Below the pieces are notes generated by a model, which ran no database searches, was not told the DNA's origin, and was given only the letters and a program-made list of their open reading frames with translations. The position numbers and the translations under genes are program-made. Below are positions 18,462 to 23,336 of a stretch of DNA of 23,336 nt, in pieces (position 1 is the first letter of the stretch; every line of letters starts with the position of its first letter). The DNA is from a virus. Location of the stretch: IMG/VR virus record IMGVR_UViG_3300015242_000042, positions 1 through 23,336 of that record; one strand, written 5' to 3'.

Positions 18462-18537
18462 TCTGGTAGGGCAACTATTGGCAGTTGCAACGAGCTGTTA
18501 ACTCGTCCCCCTGTAGGTTCGATTCCTGCTACCAGAG
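18462..18537 (+). tRNA. tRNA-Asn(GTT)
   Basis: Acceptor TCTGGTA/TACCAGA, D stem GCAA/TTGC, anticodon loop CTGTTAA in stem ACGAG/CTCGT, T arm GTAGG-TTCGATT-CCTGC, discriminator G. Positions 8-9 are GG, which is unusual. The 138 nt that follow hold only a GTGGG/CCCAC stem around AACC/GGTT. Confidence 0.9.
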
Positions 18538-18675
18538 CCGTTCGGACAGAATTTGAAGCGGATTTGATTCGGAACACGCATAATAACCATGGTAAAGGCG
18601 TGGAAAGATGATAGGATGTGGATAAAAAGCGTGGGAGGAACCGTAACAGGTTGCTATGCCCACCTCGAAGGACCA

Positions 18676-18747
18676 GCCTCTATAGTGTATTGGATAACAC
18701 GATGGTCTTCGGAACCATAGCGCCGAGTTCGATTCTTGGTGGGGGCA
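18676..18747 (+). tRNA. tRNA-Arg(TCG)
   Basis: Acceptor GCCTCTA/TGGGGGC, D stem GTGT/ACAC, anticodon loop CTTCGGA in stem ATGGT/ACCAT, T arm CCGAG-TTCGATT-CTTGG, discriminator A. Confidence 0.9.
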
Positions 18748-18748
18748 C

Positions 18749-18925
18749 ATGCCTACAGTAAATGTCGGAGATATTGTAAAGATTGTTGGTGGACAGCGTT
18801 CAGGGAATAAGGCTCAGGTCTTGAAAAACCTGAACGCTTTTGCTATTAAGGCCCGTATTGTCGGTGGAAAGCACGATGGAGAAATCCTAGACAACGTGCG
18901 GTATCCTGACTATAAGAAGGCTTGA
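18749..18925 (+). CDS. Small KOW/SH3-like protein starting 1 nt after tRNA-Arg
   Basis: The 58-residue protein begins MPTVNVGDIVKIVGGQRSGN with KAQVLKNLNAFAIKARIVGG behind it: the VGDIVKI start and a turn with GG are typical of KOW/SH3-like folds. One base (C) lies between tRNA and ATG, so it is probably translated from a processed, nearly leaderless message. The stop overlaps the -35 box of the next promoter. Confidence 0.65.
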   Translation: MPTVNVGDIVKIVGGQRSGNKAQVLKNLNAFAIKARIVGGKHDGEILDNVRYPDYKKA

Positions 18926-18961
18926 CAGCACTAAGTCGTAATGCTAAGATGAGGTTACGAC
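18922..18961 (+). promoter_or_regulatory. Promoter with inverted repeat around the -10 box
   Basis: TTGACA (18922-18927), 17 nt, TAAGAT (18945-18950). GTCGTAA (18935-18941) and TTACGAC (18955-18961) flank the -10 box, as at the tRNA-Ala promoter. Confidence 0.8.
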
Positions 18962-18968
18962 AAGCTCA

Positions 18969-19103
18969 CACAGAGGGTTCTGGGTGGTATGCTGGTTCGA
19001 CTCCAGCCTAGGTGATGGTCGCGTGCGGTTCGAGCCCGCGTTATAAAATATTGGGTCAAATAGGGTAGCTCCCGCCGGTAGGTTCGATTCCTACACCCTC
19101 TGT
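18969..19103 (+). ncRNA. tRNA-like RNA with three T arm-like hairpins
   Basis: A 10-bp terminal stem (CACAGAGGGT at 18969-18978 with ACCCTCTGTG) looks like an extended acceptor. Its 3' strand follows a perfect T arm GTAGG-TTCGATT-CCTAC. But instead of D and anticodon arms the inside has two more T arms, GCTGG-TTCGACT-CCAGC and TGCGG-TTCGAGC-CCGCG. It may be fused remains of several tRNAs or a new tRNA mimic; no anticodon can be assigned. Confidence 0.5.
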
Positions 19104-19108
19104 GTTTT

Positions 19109-19180
19109 GTCTCTGAAGTTCAACGGATGAACAAATCCCTCCTAAGGATTAGGCTGCTGGTTCGAATCCAGTCAGAGACA
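19109..19180 (+). tRNA. tRNA-Arg(CCT)
   Basis: Acceptor GTCTCTG/CAGAGAC, anticodon loop CTCCTAA in stem AATCC/GGATT, T loop TTCGAAT, discriminator A. Confidence 0.93.
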
Positions 19181-19181
19181 C

Positions 19182-19330
19182 TTGCAAGGAATGTTGGCTT
19201 AGAAGCAGCCATCATCTAAGGAGTGACAACCTGAGAGCGACCTGTAGTAGCCTCGCAAAGGTAGGGACTGGAATTGTCCTACGGGGAAACAAATAGTACC
19301 GTGTCTTTGGCGTAAGAGCACACCTTGCAA
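19182..19330 (+). ncRNA. Mimic of the 23S rRNA GTPase-associated centre (helices 42-44)
   Basis: Bases 19191-19215 match the 25 nt of E. coli 23S rRNA from A1057 to U1081, and 19310-19319 match 1091-1100 except one base. The adenines equivalent to A1067 (19201) and A1095 (19314), which contact L11-domain ligands such as thiostrepton, are kept. TTGCAAGG (19182-19189) and CCTTGCAA (19323-19330) close the domain as helix 42 does. An insert of about 84 nt (near 19225-19308) with its own hairpins, closed by TGACA/TGTC, replaces the tip of helix 44. No protein is encoded. Confidence 0.9.
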
Positions 19331-19334
19331 CATT

Positions 19335-19529
19335 ATGAAAACACGAAAAATGATTGGTGTCTACTTCGGCAGCAATAAGAAAAAGAATTGGGTTGGCTCT
19401 GCTCAGAATAAAAAGATGGTAGAGGCTCTTATTGAAGCACATATGGGCGCTACTGGCAGAAAGAGAAATGAGTACAAAACCTTTAATTATATGGATGACC
19501 CTGAGAAATTGAGTTCTCCATTCGATTGA
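19335..19529 (+). CDS. Small basic hypothetical protein
   Basis: A 64-residue ORF begins four bases after the rRNA mimic (MKTRKMIGVYFGSNKKKNWV at its start) and ends six bases before the tmRNA. It is lysine-rich with a possible helix MVEALIEAHMGATGRKR. There is no ribosome binding site outside the structured RNA. The location between two translation-linked RNAs is suggestive, but no function can be claimed. Confidence 0.55.
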   Translation: MKTRKMIGVYFGSNKKKNWVGSAQNKKMVEALIEAHMGATGRKRNEYKTFNYMDDPEKLSSPFD

Positions 19530-19534
19530 GACCT

Positions 19535-19801
19535 GGGGTAGCTTGGTTTCGACTTTGCAGGATAGTATATGAACGCAACCGTTCTTTGGTAAAAGAACTG
19601 AAACAGACCAAAACAATAGATGCAAACACTAACTTTGCTCTCGCTGCGTAAGTAGCCGGGTTTGTCGGTGACCTTGGAACAGAACACCGACTAGACAAAA
19701 TGTGTAGATAATGTGCAAGACCAGCAAGTTTGATTGACATGGTTGTGTAACGGTTATATGCTTGATAGTGAAGGACGCGGGTTCGACTCCCGCCTACTCC
19801 A
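19535..19801 (+). ncRNA. ssrA: tmRNA with tag ANTNFALAA
   Basis: The ends form the tRNA-like part: acceptor GGGGTAG (19535-19541)/CTACTCC (19794-19800), discriminator A, the tmRNA-typical TTTCGAC at the 5' side, and T arm GCGGG-TTCGACT-CCCGC. The resume codon is GCA at 19622; the tag frame runs to TAA at 19649-19651 and reads ANTNFALAA, ending in ALAA as host tags for ClpXP. Further stems between tag and 3' end would be pseudoknots. No CCA is encoded. The RNA would free stalled ribosomes and mark their products for degradation. Confidence 0.93.
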
Positions 19802-19817
19802 CAAGATAAGGAAGATT

Positions 19818-19997
19818 ATGAAGGTATCGAACCTCTATATCTACGGTACCAGTGAGTACCTACGTAGACTGGAAGAAGAGTACGTGTTCATGGGTAGACA
19901 GGTGAGGCTCGAAGATGGTAGGCTCATCGTATTCGCCCTTCCTCGCAGGCACAAGAAGAGTGCTAAGCCTGGAAAGAATCGCGCAAGACGACGTTGA
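19818..19997 (+). CDS. Small protein with strongly basic tail
   Basis: The 59-residue protein starts MKVSNLYIYGTSEYLRRLEE, behind AAGGAAG (19807-19813), 16 nt after the tmRNA. Its second half is a beta-like segment and the tail RRHKKSAKPGKNRARRR, which looks like RNA binding. The longer frame upstream runs through the tmRNA and was discarded. The stop overlaps the next promoter. Confidence 0.7.
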   Translation: MKVSNLYIYGTSEYLRRLEEEYVFMGRQVRLEDGRLIVFALPRRHKKSAKPGKNRARRR

Positions 19998-20023
19998 CAT
20001 TGTTCGGCCGGGTCTGCTAGGAT
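19994..20023 (+). promoter_or_regulatory. Promoter of a long structured RNA
   Basis: TTGACA (19994-19999), 18 nt, TAGGAT (20018-20023). The first bases of the RNA would be at the 9-bp stem that starts at 20031. Confidence 0.7.
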
Positions 20024-20030
20024 ATAAACG

Positions 20031-20481
20031 TTAGCCAGTACGAGATAGCTGAATAGGCGCTCTATAGACTGGCTAAGCTTAGTACCTTGTTTCAAACCAT
20101 ATGCTGTAAATCCCCCGAGTGGTCATGCACGACGGGGTTGGGCAAAATTTCCTGGCCAAGGGTGGTTGCAAGGTATAGACAGTTCGCACGTGACTATGAT
20201 ACTGTCTAAGTGTTGCTTGTAGATAACGAAAGGGGTCCGGGGTTCTGTGAACTGGCGCTCGGGTAGCCTGGCATGATACAAGTGGGGTCGAACCCATTCC
20301 ACCAAGAGTAAAGTTCATTGAGGTGGAGCAGGCAACAAGCTTTACAGCGGGCAGGCCAAACGCCCATAAGACAAGGTTCATGGCAATGAAGAAGAGTGGC
20401 ACCCATTTGGCAGGGTATAAAGTCACCGCCTGACAGAACCAGTGCTGTAAATTGTGAGGGTGACCGGAAACTCCCTCACAA
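20031..20481 (+). ncRNA. Long structured non-coding region, about 450 nt
   Basis: The region has its own promoter and many long stems: TTAGCCAGT/ACTGGCTAA (20031-20039/20068-20076), AATCCCC/GGGGTT (20109-20139), TAGACAG/CTGTCTA (20176-20182/20202-20208), TTCATTG/CAATGAA (20314-20320/20384-20390) and TTGTGAGGG/CCCTCACAA (20452-20460/20473-20481), the last perhaps a terminator. Between them is a T arm-like hairpin around GTCGAA (20287-20292). No convincing protein frame is present. Confidence 0.55.
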
Positions 20482-20509
20482 GCTTATCATTCGACTAAGG
20501 AGCTTTGAA

Positions 20510-20797
20510 ATGGCTACTGGCAAGGAGCGCGGTTTCAAGGACTGGAAGGGCTCCAAGGAGTTCCGTCGCAGTGCTCGCAACTTCGTTGAGTCTGAGACCA
20601 TTAAGCGTGGTCGCAAGAAGAAGAATACTCGCAAGTGGTGCAAGGGTGTTGATGGACGTAAGCACTCTCTTGCACTCTACAACAAGTACACCTTTACTCA
20701 CAACTACAAGTGTCTCAAGTGTGGTCGAGAGTTCTGGGGTCAGCTTAACCGAGATGACTTCGACTTCATTGAGAAGAAGTGGGAGGAAGTGAACTAA
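20510..20797 (+). CDS. Basic protein with zinc-finger-like motif
   Basis: The 95-residue protein begins MATGKERGFKDWKGSKEFRR behind AAGGAG (20498-20503). A basic patch (KRGRKKKNTRKWCKG) and a CLKC pair with another cysteine and histidines (RKH...THNYKCLKCG) could form one zinc site. It is likely a nucleic acid binding protein. The longer upstream frame lies in the structured RNA and was not used. Confidence 0.75.
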   Translation: MATGKERGFKDWKGSKEFRRSARNFVESETIKRGRKKKNTRKWCKGVDGRKHSLALYNKYTFTHNYKCLKCGREFWGQLNRDDFDFIEKKWEEVN

Positions 20798-20814
20798 AGT
20801 CTTAGTTGACTAGT

Positions 20815-20843
20815 TGGACATACAATCTTTCTCTGGTTATAAT
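20815..20843 (+). promoter_or_regulatory. Promoter TGGACA-17-TATAAT
   Basis: TGGACA (20815-20820) and a perfect TATAAT (20838-20843) with 17 nt between, placed after the zinc-finger-like gene and before the coiled-coil gene. Confidence 0.8.
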
Positions 20844-20875
20844 GGGTATACAATCCATCAAAGTTGGGAGGAATT

Positions 20876-21292
20876 ATGAGCGACACTTTCCTAGAACAAA
20901 TGGGATTTAAGTTCATTGCCGACCTTTTGACGGAAATCCGAGATGGCCAAAGAGGATTGGAGGTTACAATGGCAGACCTACAGACAGAAGTTCAGGAGCT
21001 ACGCGACGCGGTATCAGGCGTTTCAGCTCGTGTTGACGCTCTCGTTGGTCCACTCACGGACGCCGTTAGAGAGGCACAGGATGCTCTGGCAGCAGAAAGA
21101 GAGGCAGCAGCTAATCTTGCAGCAGCAGAGGACCAGGAAGACGTAGAGCAGAACCAGGCACTAGCCGATGCTAAGGCAGCAACAGATGCAGCACTAGCAA
21201 ATGCTCAGCAGGCAGCGGACGAGATTAACGCTGAGACTGATAGACTAAACTCTATCGCTCAGCCAGCAGCTCCAGAAGAGCCAACAGTATAA
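20876..21292 (+). CDS. Alanine-rich coiled-coil protein
   Basis: The 138-residue protein has a short N-terminal part (MSDTFLEQMGFKFIADLLTE), then one long heptad region full of A, E and Q (AVREAQDALAAEREAAANLA and following), and a proline-rich acidic end, AQPAAPEEPTV. It should form a trimeric or dimeric fibre-like helix and could be a structural or decoration protein. The ATG at 20876 has GGGAGGAA at 20865-20872. It has a strong promoter and terminator of its own, so it may be made in large amount. Confidence 0.75.
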   Translation: MSDTFLEQMGFKFIADLLTEIRDGQRGLEVTMADLQTEVQELRDAVSGVSARVDALVGPLTDAVREAQDALAAEREAAANLAAAEDQEDVEQNQALADAKAATDAALANAQQAADEINAETDRLNSIAQPAAPEEPTV

Positions 21293-21310
21293 TAACAAAA
21301 GAATAGCAAT

Positions 21311-21335
21311 GCCCCGCCAATTTGGCGGGGCTTTT
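21311..21335 (+). terminator. Intrinsic terminator
   Basis: GCCCCGCC (21311-21318)/GGCGGGGC (21324-21331) with loop AATTT and TTTT tail, 18 nt after the coiled-coil gene. Confidence 0.92.
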
Positions 21336-21349
21336 GCATTGGAGGAGAT

Positions 21350-21532
21350 ATGCTTAAATTCTATTCGATTGCTTGTGATGAGGCTGAGGCACTAAAGAAT
21401 TGCTATACTGGAAAGTATACTAATCAGCCATTCTGGACACAGCACAATACTCTAGTACCAATTTTGGCGCGAGTCAAGGAACTAAATCCAGAACTACCTA
21501 ATCTAAGAATCTATGTAGTCAAGGTAGGATAG
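21350..21532 (+). CDS. Small hypothetical protein
   Basis: The 60-residue protein (MLKFYSIACDEAEALKNCYT at its start) follows the terminator with the ribosome binding site GGAGGAG at 21341-21347. It has two cysteines and ends LRIYVVKVG; probably a small alpha-beta domain. Function unknown. The next gene begins 1 nt after its stop. Confidence 0.7.
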   Translation: MLKFYSIACDEAEALKNCYTGKYTNQPFWTQHNTLVPILARVKELNPELPNLRIYVVKVG

Positions 21533-21533
21533 A

Positions 21534-21809
21534 ATGTCAAAGAGCAGAAAGAAGTTCCTCTGTCTAGACTGTGGAGTTGATACAGGCAAGATAGGAGAGC
21601 ACTACATGCTTGTCGATGCAACGTGGTCCTTGACAGGACTTGGTTCGGTTGGTATGCTCTGTGTAGAACACGTTGAGAGCCGGATTGGTCGTCGGCTTGT
21701 TCCATCTGATTTCAACGACTCGTATTTGAATCGGGCACGTACTGGTATTATAAGCCAGAGACTATCAGATAGGATGAGACTAAATGGAAACCAACGAACT
21801 GGTAAATGA
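21534..21809 (+). CDS. Zinc-binding small phage protein
   Basis: The 91-residue protein has CLDCG near the start and CVEH around residue 43-46, a C-C-C-H set suited to zinc, joined by GEHYMLVDATWSL. The C-terminal half (FNDSYLNRARTGIISQRLSDR) is helical and basic. Similar small cysteine proteins are common in actinobacteriophages without known role. It overlaps the next gene by 26 nt. Confidence 0.7.
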   Translation: MSKSRKKFLCLDCGVDTGKIGEHYMLVDATWSLTGLGSVGMLCVEHVESRIGRRLVPSDFNDSYLNRARTGIISQRLSDRMRLNGNQRTGK

Positions 21810-22152
21810 ATTCTTGGTTAAGAGGTTCAAGAGTGAGGCACGGCTTTCATACTTCAATCGATATGACTACAAGAACAACTTTGTAAGTGAAGGTTACGAC
21901 AAGGAAAAGCACCTGGTAGAATGCGAGACAACTTCCATTCGGAACGTTGAATGCGAATGGTCTTGTGGTTGCTATTCTTGCTATACTCGTGATGATAGGT
22001 TTGACATGTCAGCACATGTAGGCTGTGATTGTGGCGTAGAAATGCGTTGGCGTTATGGCAGCATGTATGACCTTCCTGACTTCATCGAAGAGCTTGACGA
22101 GTATAAGAACAATGAAGTTTGCAGTCACAGCGATGATTGCGAACACTGCTGA
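21784..22152 (+). CDS. Cysteine-rich acidic protein
   Basis: The 122-residue protein has about ten cysteines in pairs (ECEWSCGCYSCYTRDD, VGCDCG, then VCSHSDDCEHC at the end), so it probably binds two or more metal ions. Residues before them are helical (MESSAGE-like similarity to no known family is visible). It is coupled to the preceding zinc protein by overlap. Its end holds the promoter of tRNA-Leu. Confidence 0.65.
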   Translation: METNELVNEFLVKRFKSEARLSYFNRYDYKNNFVSEGYDKEKHLVECETTSIRNVECEWSCGCYSCYTRDDRFDMSAHVGCDCGVEMRWRYGSMYDLPDFIEELDEYKNNEVCSHSDDCEHC

Positions 22153-22184
22153 ATCGTGGTAAACTAAAAGGACCCGAAAGGGTC
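22137..22184 (+). promoter_or_regulatory. tRNA-Leu promoter and leader hairpin
   Basis: TTGCGA (22137-22142), 17 nt, TAAACT (22160-22165), then a GACCC-GAAA-GGGTC hairpin (22171-22184) that stops 2 nt before the tRNA. Confidence 0.75.
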
Positions 22185-22186
22185 AT

Positions 22187-22269
22187 GCACATATGGCGGA
22201 ATGGTATACGCGCTAGCTTGAGGTGCTAGTCCCCTTCGGGGGTTGCAGGTTCGACTCCTGTTATGTGCA
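22187..22269 (+). tRNA. tRNA-Leu(GAG)
   Basis: Class II: acceptor GCACATA/TATGTGC, anticodon loop TTGAGGT in stem CTAGC/GCTAG, variable arm CCCC-TTC-GGGG, T arm GCAGG-TTCGACT-CCTGT, discriminator A. Confidence 0.93.
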
Positions 22270-22270
22270 C

Positions 22271-22459
22271 ATGTCTCTAAGAGTTGGTGACCAGATTGTG
22301 GTTGCCCAATTTGTAAAGAAGGGCATTGAGTATTCTGGAAGGCGGGGTATGGTAGAGATTACACAGACCCGCAACAGAATCACAGTCTTGCTATATAAGA
22401 CAAAGACAATGCCAGAATGCACAATCGACATGAAGCAAAATAACGTAAGGAAGGCTTAA
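22271..22459 (+). CDS. Small KOW/SH3-like protein starting 1 nt after tRNA-Leu
   Basis: The 62-residue protein (MSLRVGDQIVVAQFVKKGIE at its start, then RRGMVEITQTRNRITVLLYK) has the KOW/SH3-like start VGDQIVV and alternating strands. As at 16928 and 18749 just one C separates tRNA and ATG; no separate ribosome binding site exists. The stop overlaps the next ATG (TAATG). Confidence 0.7.
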   Translation: MSLRVGDQIVVAQFVKKGIEYSGRRGMVEITQTRNRITVLLYKTKTMPECTIDMKQNNVRKA

Positions 22460-22704
22460 TGAGTTTTATTCCATCGCGTGATGTCTTCGAAATGTCTGAT
22501 GAAGCCAGAGAATATGCAGACAATCTTTTTGATGAGATTGAGGCTGAGTACCTGGACCACTTTGCTGAAGATGAATTTGGCAAGGGCTGGACCTTTGAGC
22601 GGGTTCGTAATGAGCCTAATTACAAGAACTGGTATCCTGACATTAGTGGATATAGCATGCTAGTATATCTCATTAATCGAAAGGAATGGAATGCTGAGCA
22701 ATAA
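22459..22704 (+). CDS. Acidic hypothetical protein
   Basis: The 81-residue protein starts MSFIPSRDVFEMSDEAREYA and is acidic and rich in aromatic residues (YKNWYPDISGYSML). It is translationally coupled with the KOW-like gene before and overlaps the secreted protein gene by 14 nt. No family recognised. Confidence 0.7.
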   Translation: MSFIPSRDVFEMSDEAREYADNLFDEIEAEYLDHFAEDEFGKGWTFERVRNEPNYKNWYPDISGYSMLVYLINRKEWNAEQ

Positions 22705-23287
22705 GACAATGTTTATATTCGCCATGGTGCTTGTAATTCCTGCAACATTTTTGGCGGGTTCTGCTCAAGGTGCTACCCAAAAGACTTTGAATGCATATAC
22801 TACAGGGTACTCATACTTTGATAACACTCCACCTGGTTCGGCAACAATCAGCCATCCTGTATTGCATAAGAAGGCTGGTGGACAGGGTACCTACAAGAAC
22901 CCTGTGACGGTTGCAGTGGGCCACAGTATTGTCAACGGCAAGGATATTTTGGACTACCCCAAGGGGACCAGGTTCTATATCCCGAACGTTAAGAAGTATT
23001 TTATCGTTGAGGATACATGTGGTGATGGACCCAAGCCACAGAACGGTGCATGCCACAGCTTGACCAAGGCTCCCAAGGGTGTTACAGTCTGGCTAGACAT
23101 TTGGATTGGTGGTGAGGGTTCTACACGCAAGCAGGCTGATGACTGCATGTCCAAGGTGACAGATGGCAACGGAGCAATCCATAAGGCCATCTTGAATCCT
23201 GGCAAGGACTATGTTACAGTGAGTGGAGACGTTCTACTCAAGGGTAAGTGCCGTACTGGTTACGGAAATACTGCAAAGGTTAAGTGA
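22691..23287 (+). CDS. Secreted double-psi-beta-barrel (RlpA-like) protein
   Basis: The 198-residue protein has a signal peptide: MLSNKTMFIFAMVLVIPATF, then LAGSAQGA with likely cleavage there. The mature part has the pattern of RlpA/3D-type double-psi barrels: TGYSYFDNTPPGSATIS, a central TVAVGHSIVNGKDILDYPKG, YFIVEDTCGD with the key aspartate, and VWLDIWIGG. Four cysteines are likely disulphides. Such domains bind or cut peptidoglycan or other glycans, so it may act at the cell wall late in infection. AAGGAA (22681-22686) lies before the ATG. Confidence 0.8.
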   Translation: MLSNKTMFIFAMVLVIPATFLAGSAQGATQKTLNAYTTGYSYFDNTPPGSATISHPVLHKKAGGQGTYKNPVTVAVGHSIVNGKDILDYPKGTRFYIPNVKKYFIVEDTCGDGPKPQNGACHSLTKAPKGVTVWLDIWIGGEGSTRKQADDCMSKVTDGNGAIHKAILNPGKDYVTVSGDVLLKGKCRTGYGNTAKVK

Positions 23288-23336
23288 TGAGAAAAGGTAC
23301 TAAGGTTCAGATTTTAGACCGGAATCATCCTGAATT
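23287..23336 (+). CDS. Start of a gene cut by the window end (KOW-like)
   Basis: The ATG overlaps the preceding stop (TGATG). Only MRKGTKVQILDRNHPE is visible, a GxKVxI start as in the other small KOW/SH3-like proteins. Nothing more can be said. Confidence 0.55.
   Translation, partial: MRKGTKVQILDRNHPE

Noticed and set aside
19735-19763. TTGACA-17-TATGCT inside the tmRNA
   Set aside because: It lies within a well supported RNA gene whose pairing explains the sequence; no transcript unit begins there.
20037-20045. AGTACGAGA, the same as the sarcin-ricin loop of 23S rRNA
   Set aside because: Only nine bases match, the closing base pair and the opposite strand of the motif are missing, and a 9-mer can occur by chance in 23 kb. 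It stays a curiosity beside the true rRNA mimic.
1-23336. CRISPR array, insertion sequence, integrase or attachment site
   Set aside because: No regularly spaced repeats, transposase or integrase motifs were seen; the repeated elements found are structured RNAs and tRNAs.

Overview
The window is one dense block from a double-stranded DNA bacteriophage, with every gene on the + strand. The host is probably a high-GC Gram-positive bacterium (Streptomyces-like actinobacterium). The reasons are a moderate-GC phage with a very large tRNA set, a tmRNA whose tag reads ANTNFALAA, an exoribonuclease of the actinobacterial RNase AS type, TTG/GTG starts, and several leaderless or nearly leaderless genes. 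The exact host is an inference.

Region 1 (1-5436) is ordinary phage material. It holds a glycosyltransferase-like end, a cytidylyltransferase-type enzyme, a DnaQ-like exonuclease, dNMP kinase, a 5'-nucleotidase, four small proteins (one a zinc ribbon), and the small and large terminase subunits. Most neighbours overlap by 1-30 nt, as in one long operon; a strong internal promoter starts the terminase part.

Region 2 (5437-9440) mixes small genes, three HNH endonucleases, tRNAs (Pro x2, Gln, Trp, Ile, Ser, Asp) and five copies of a structured RNA. These five share a core: GGGU-CG on the 5' strand and a short loop plus AUCC on the 3' strand, between two covarying helices. Two of the five carry tRNA halves in permuted order. 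Region 3 (9459-12974) has a Ro60/TROVE-vWA RNA-binding protein directly downstream of these RNAs. I read regions 2-3 together as a phage Ro60-Y RNA system, with the permuted tRNA halves as YrlA-like tRNA-mimic modules.

Region 4 (12971-20510) is RNA-rich. It contains tRNAs for Arg (ACG, TCT, TCG, CCT), Ala, Lys, Met, initiator Met, Phe, Tyr, Cys and Asn, and an odd tRNA-like RNA with three T-arm hairpins. It also contains an RNA that copies the GTPase-associated centre of 23S rRNA, a tmRNA, several pseudoknotted leaders and four larger structured intergenic RNAs. Between them lie small proteins, an RNase AS homologue, another HNH gene and a second vWA protein. Region 5 (20510-23336) holds small hypothetical genes, a coiled-coil protein, tRNA-Leu and a secreted double-psi-beta-barrel protein.

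Transcription appears to restart often: about sixteen housekeeping-type promoters (TTGACA-like, 17-18 nt, TANNNT) begin in or just after the stop codon of the preceding gene, many with inverted repeats in the spacer. The phage appears to bring a translation and RNA-quality kit: tRNAs, tmRNA, a ribosomal RNA mimic, Ro60/Y RNAs and a 3' exoribonuclease.
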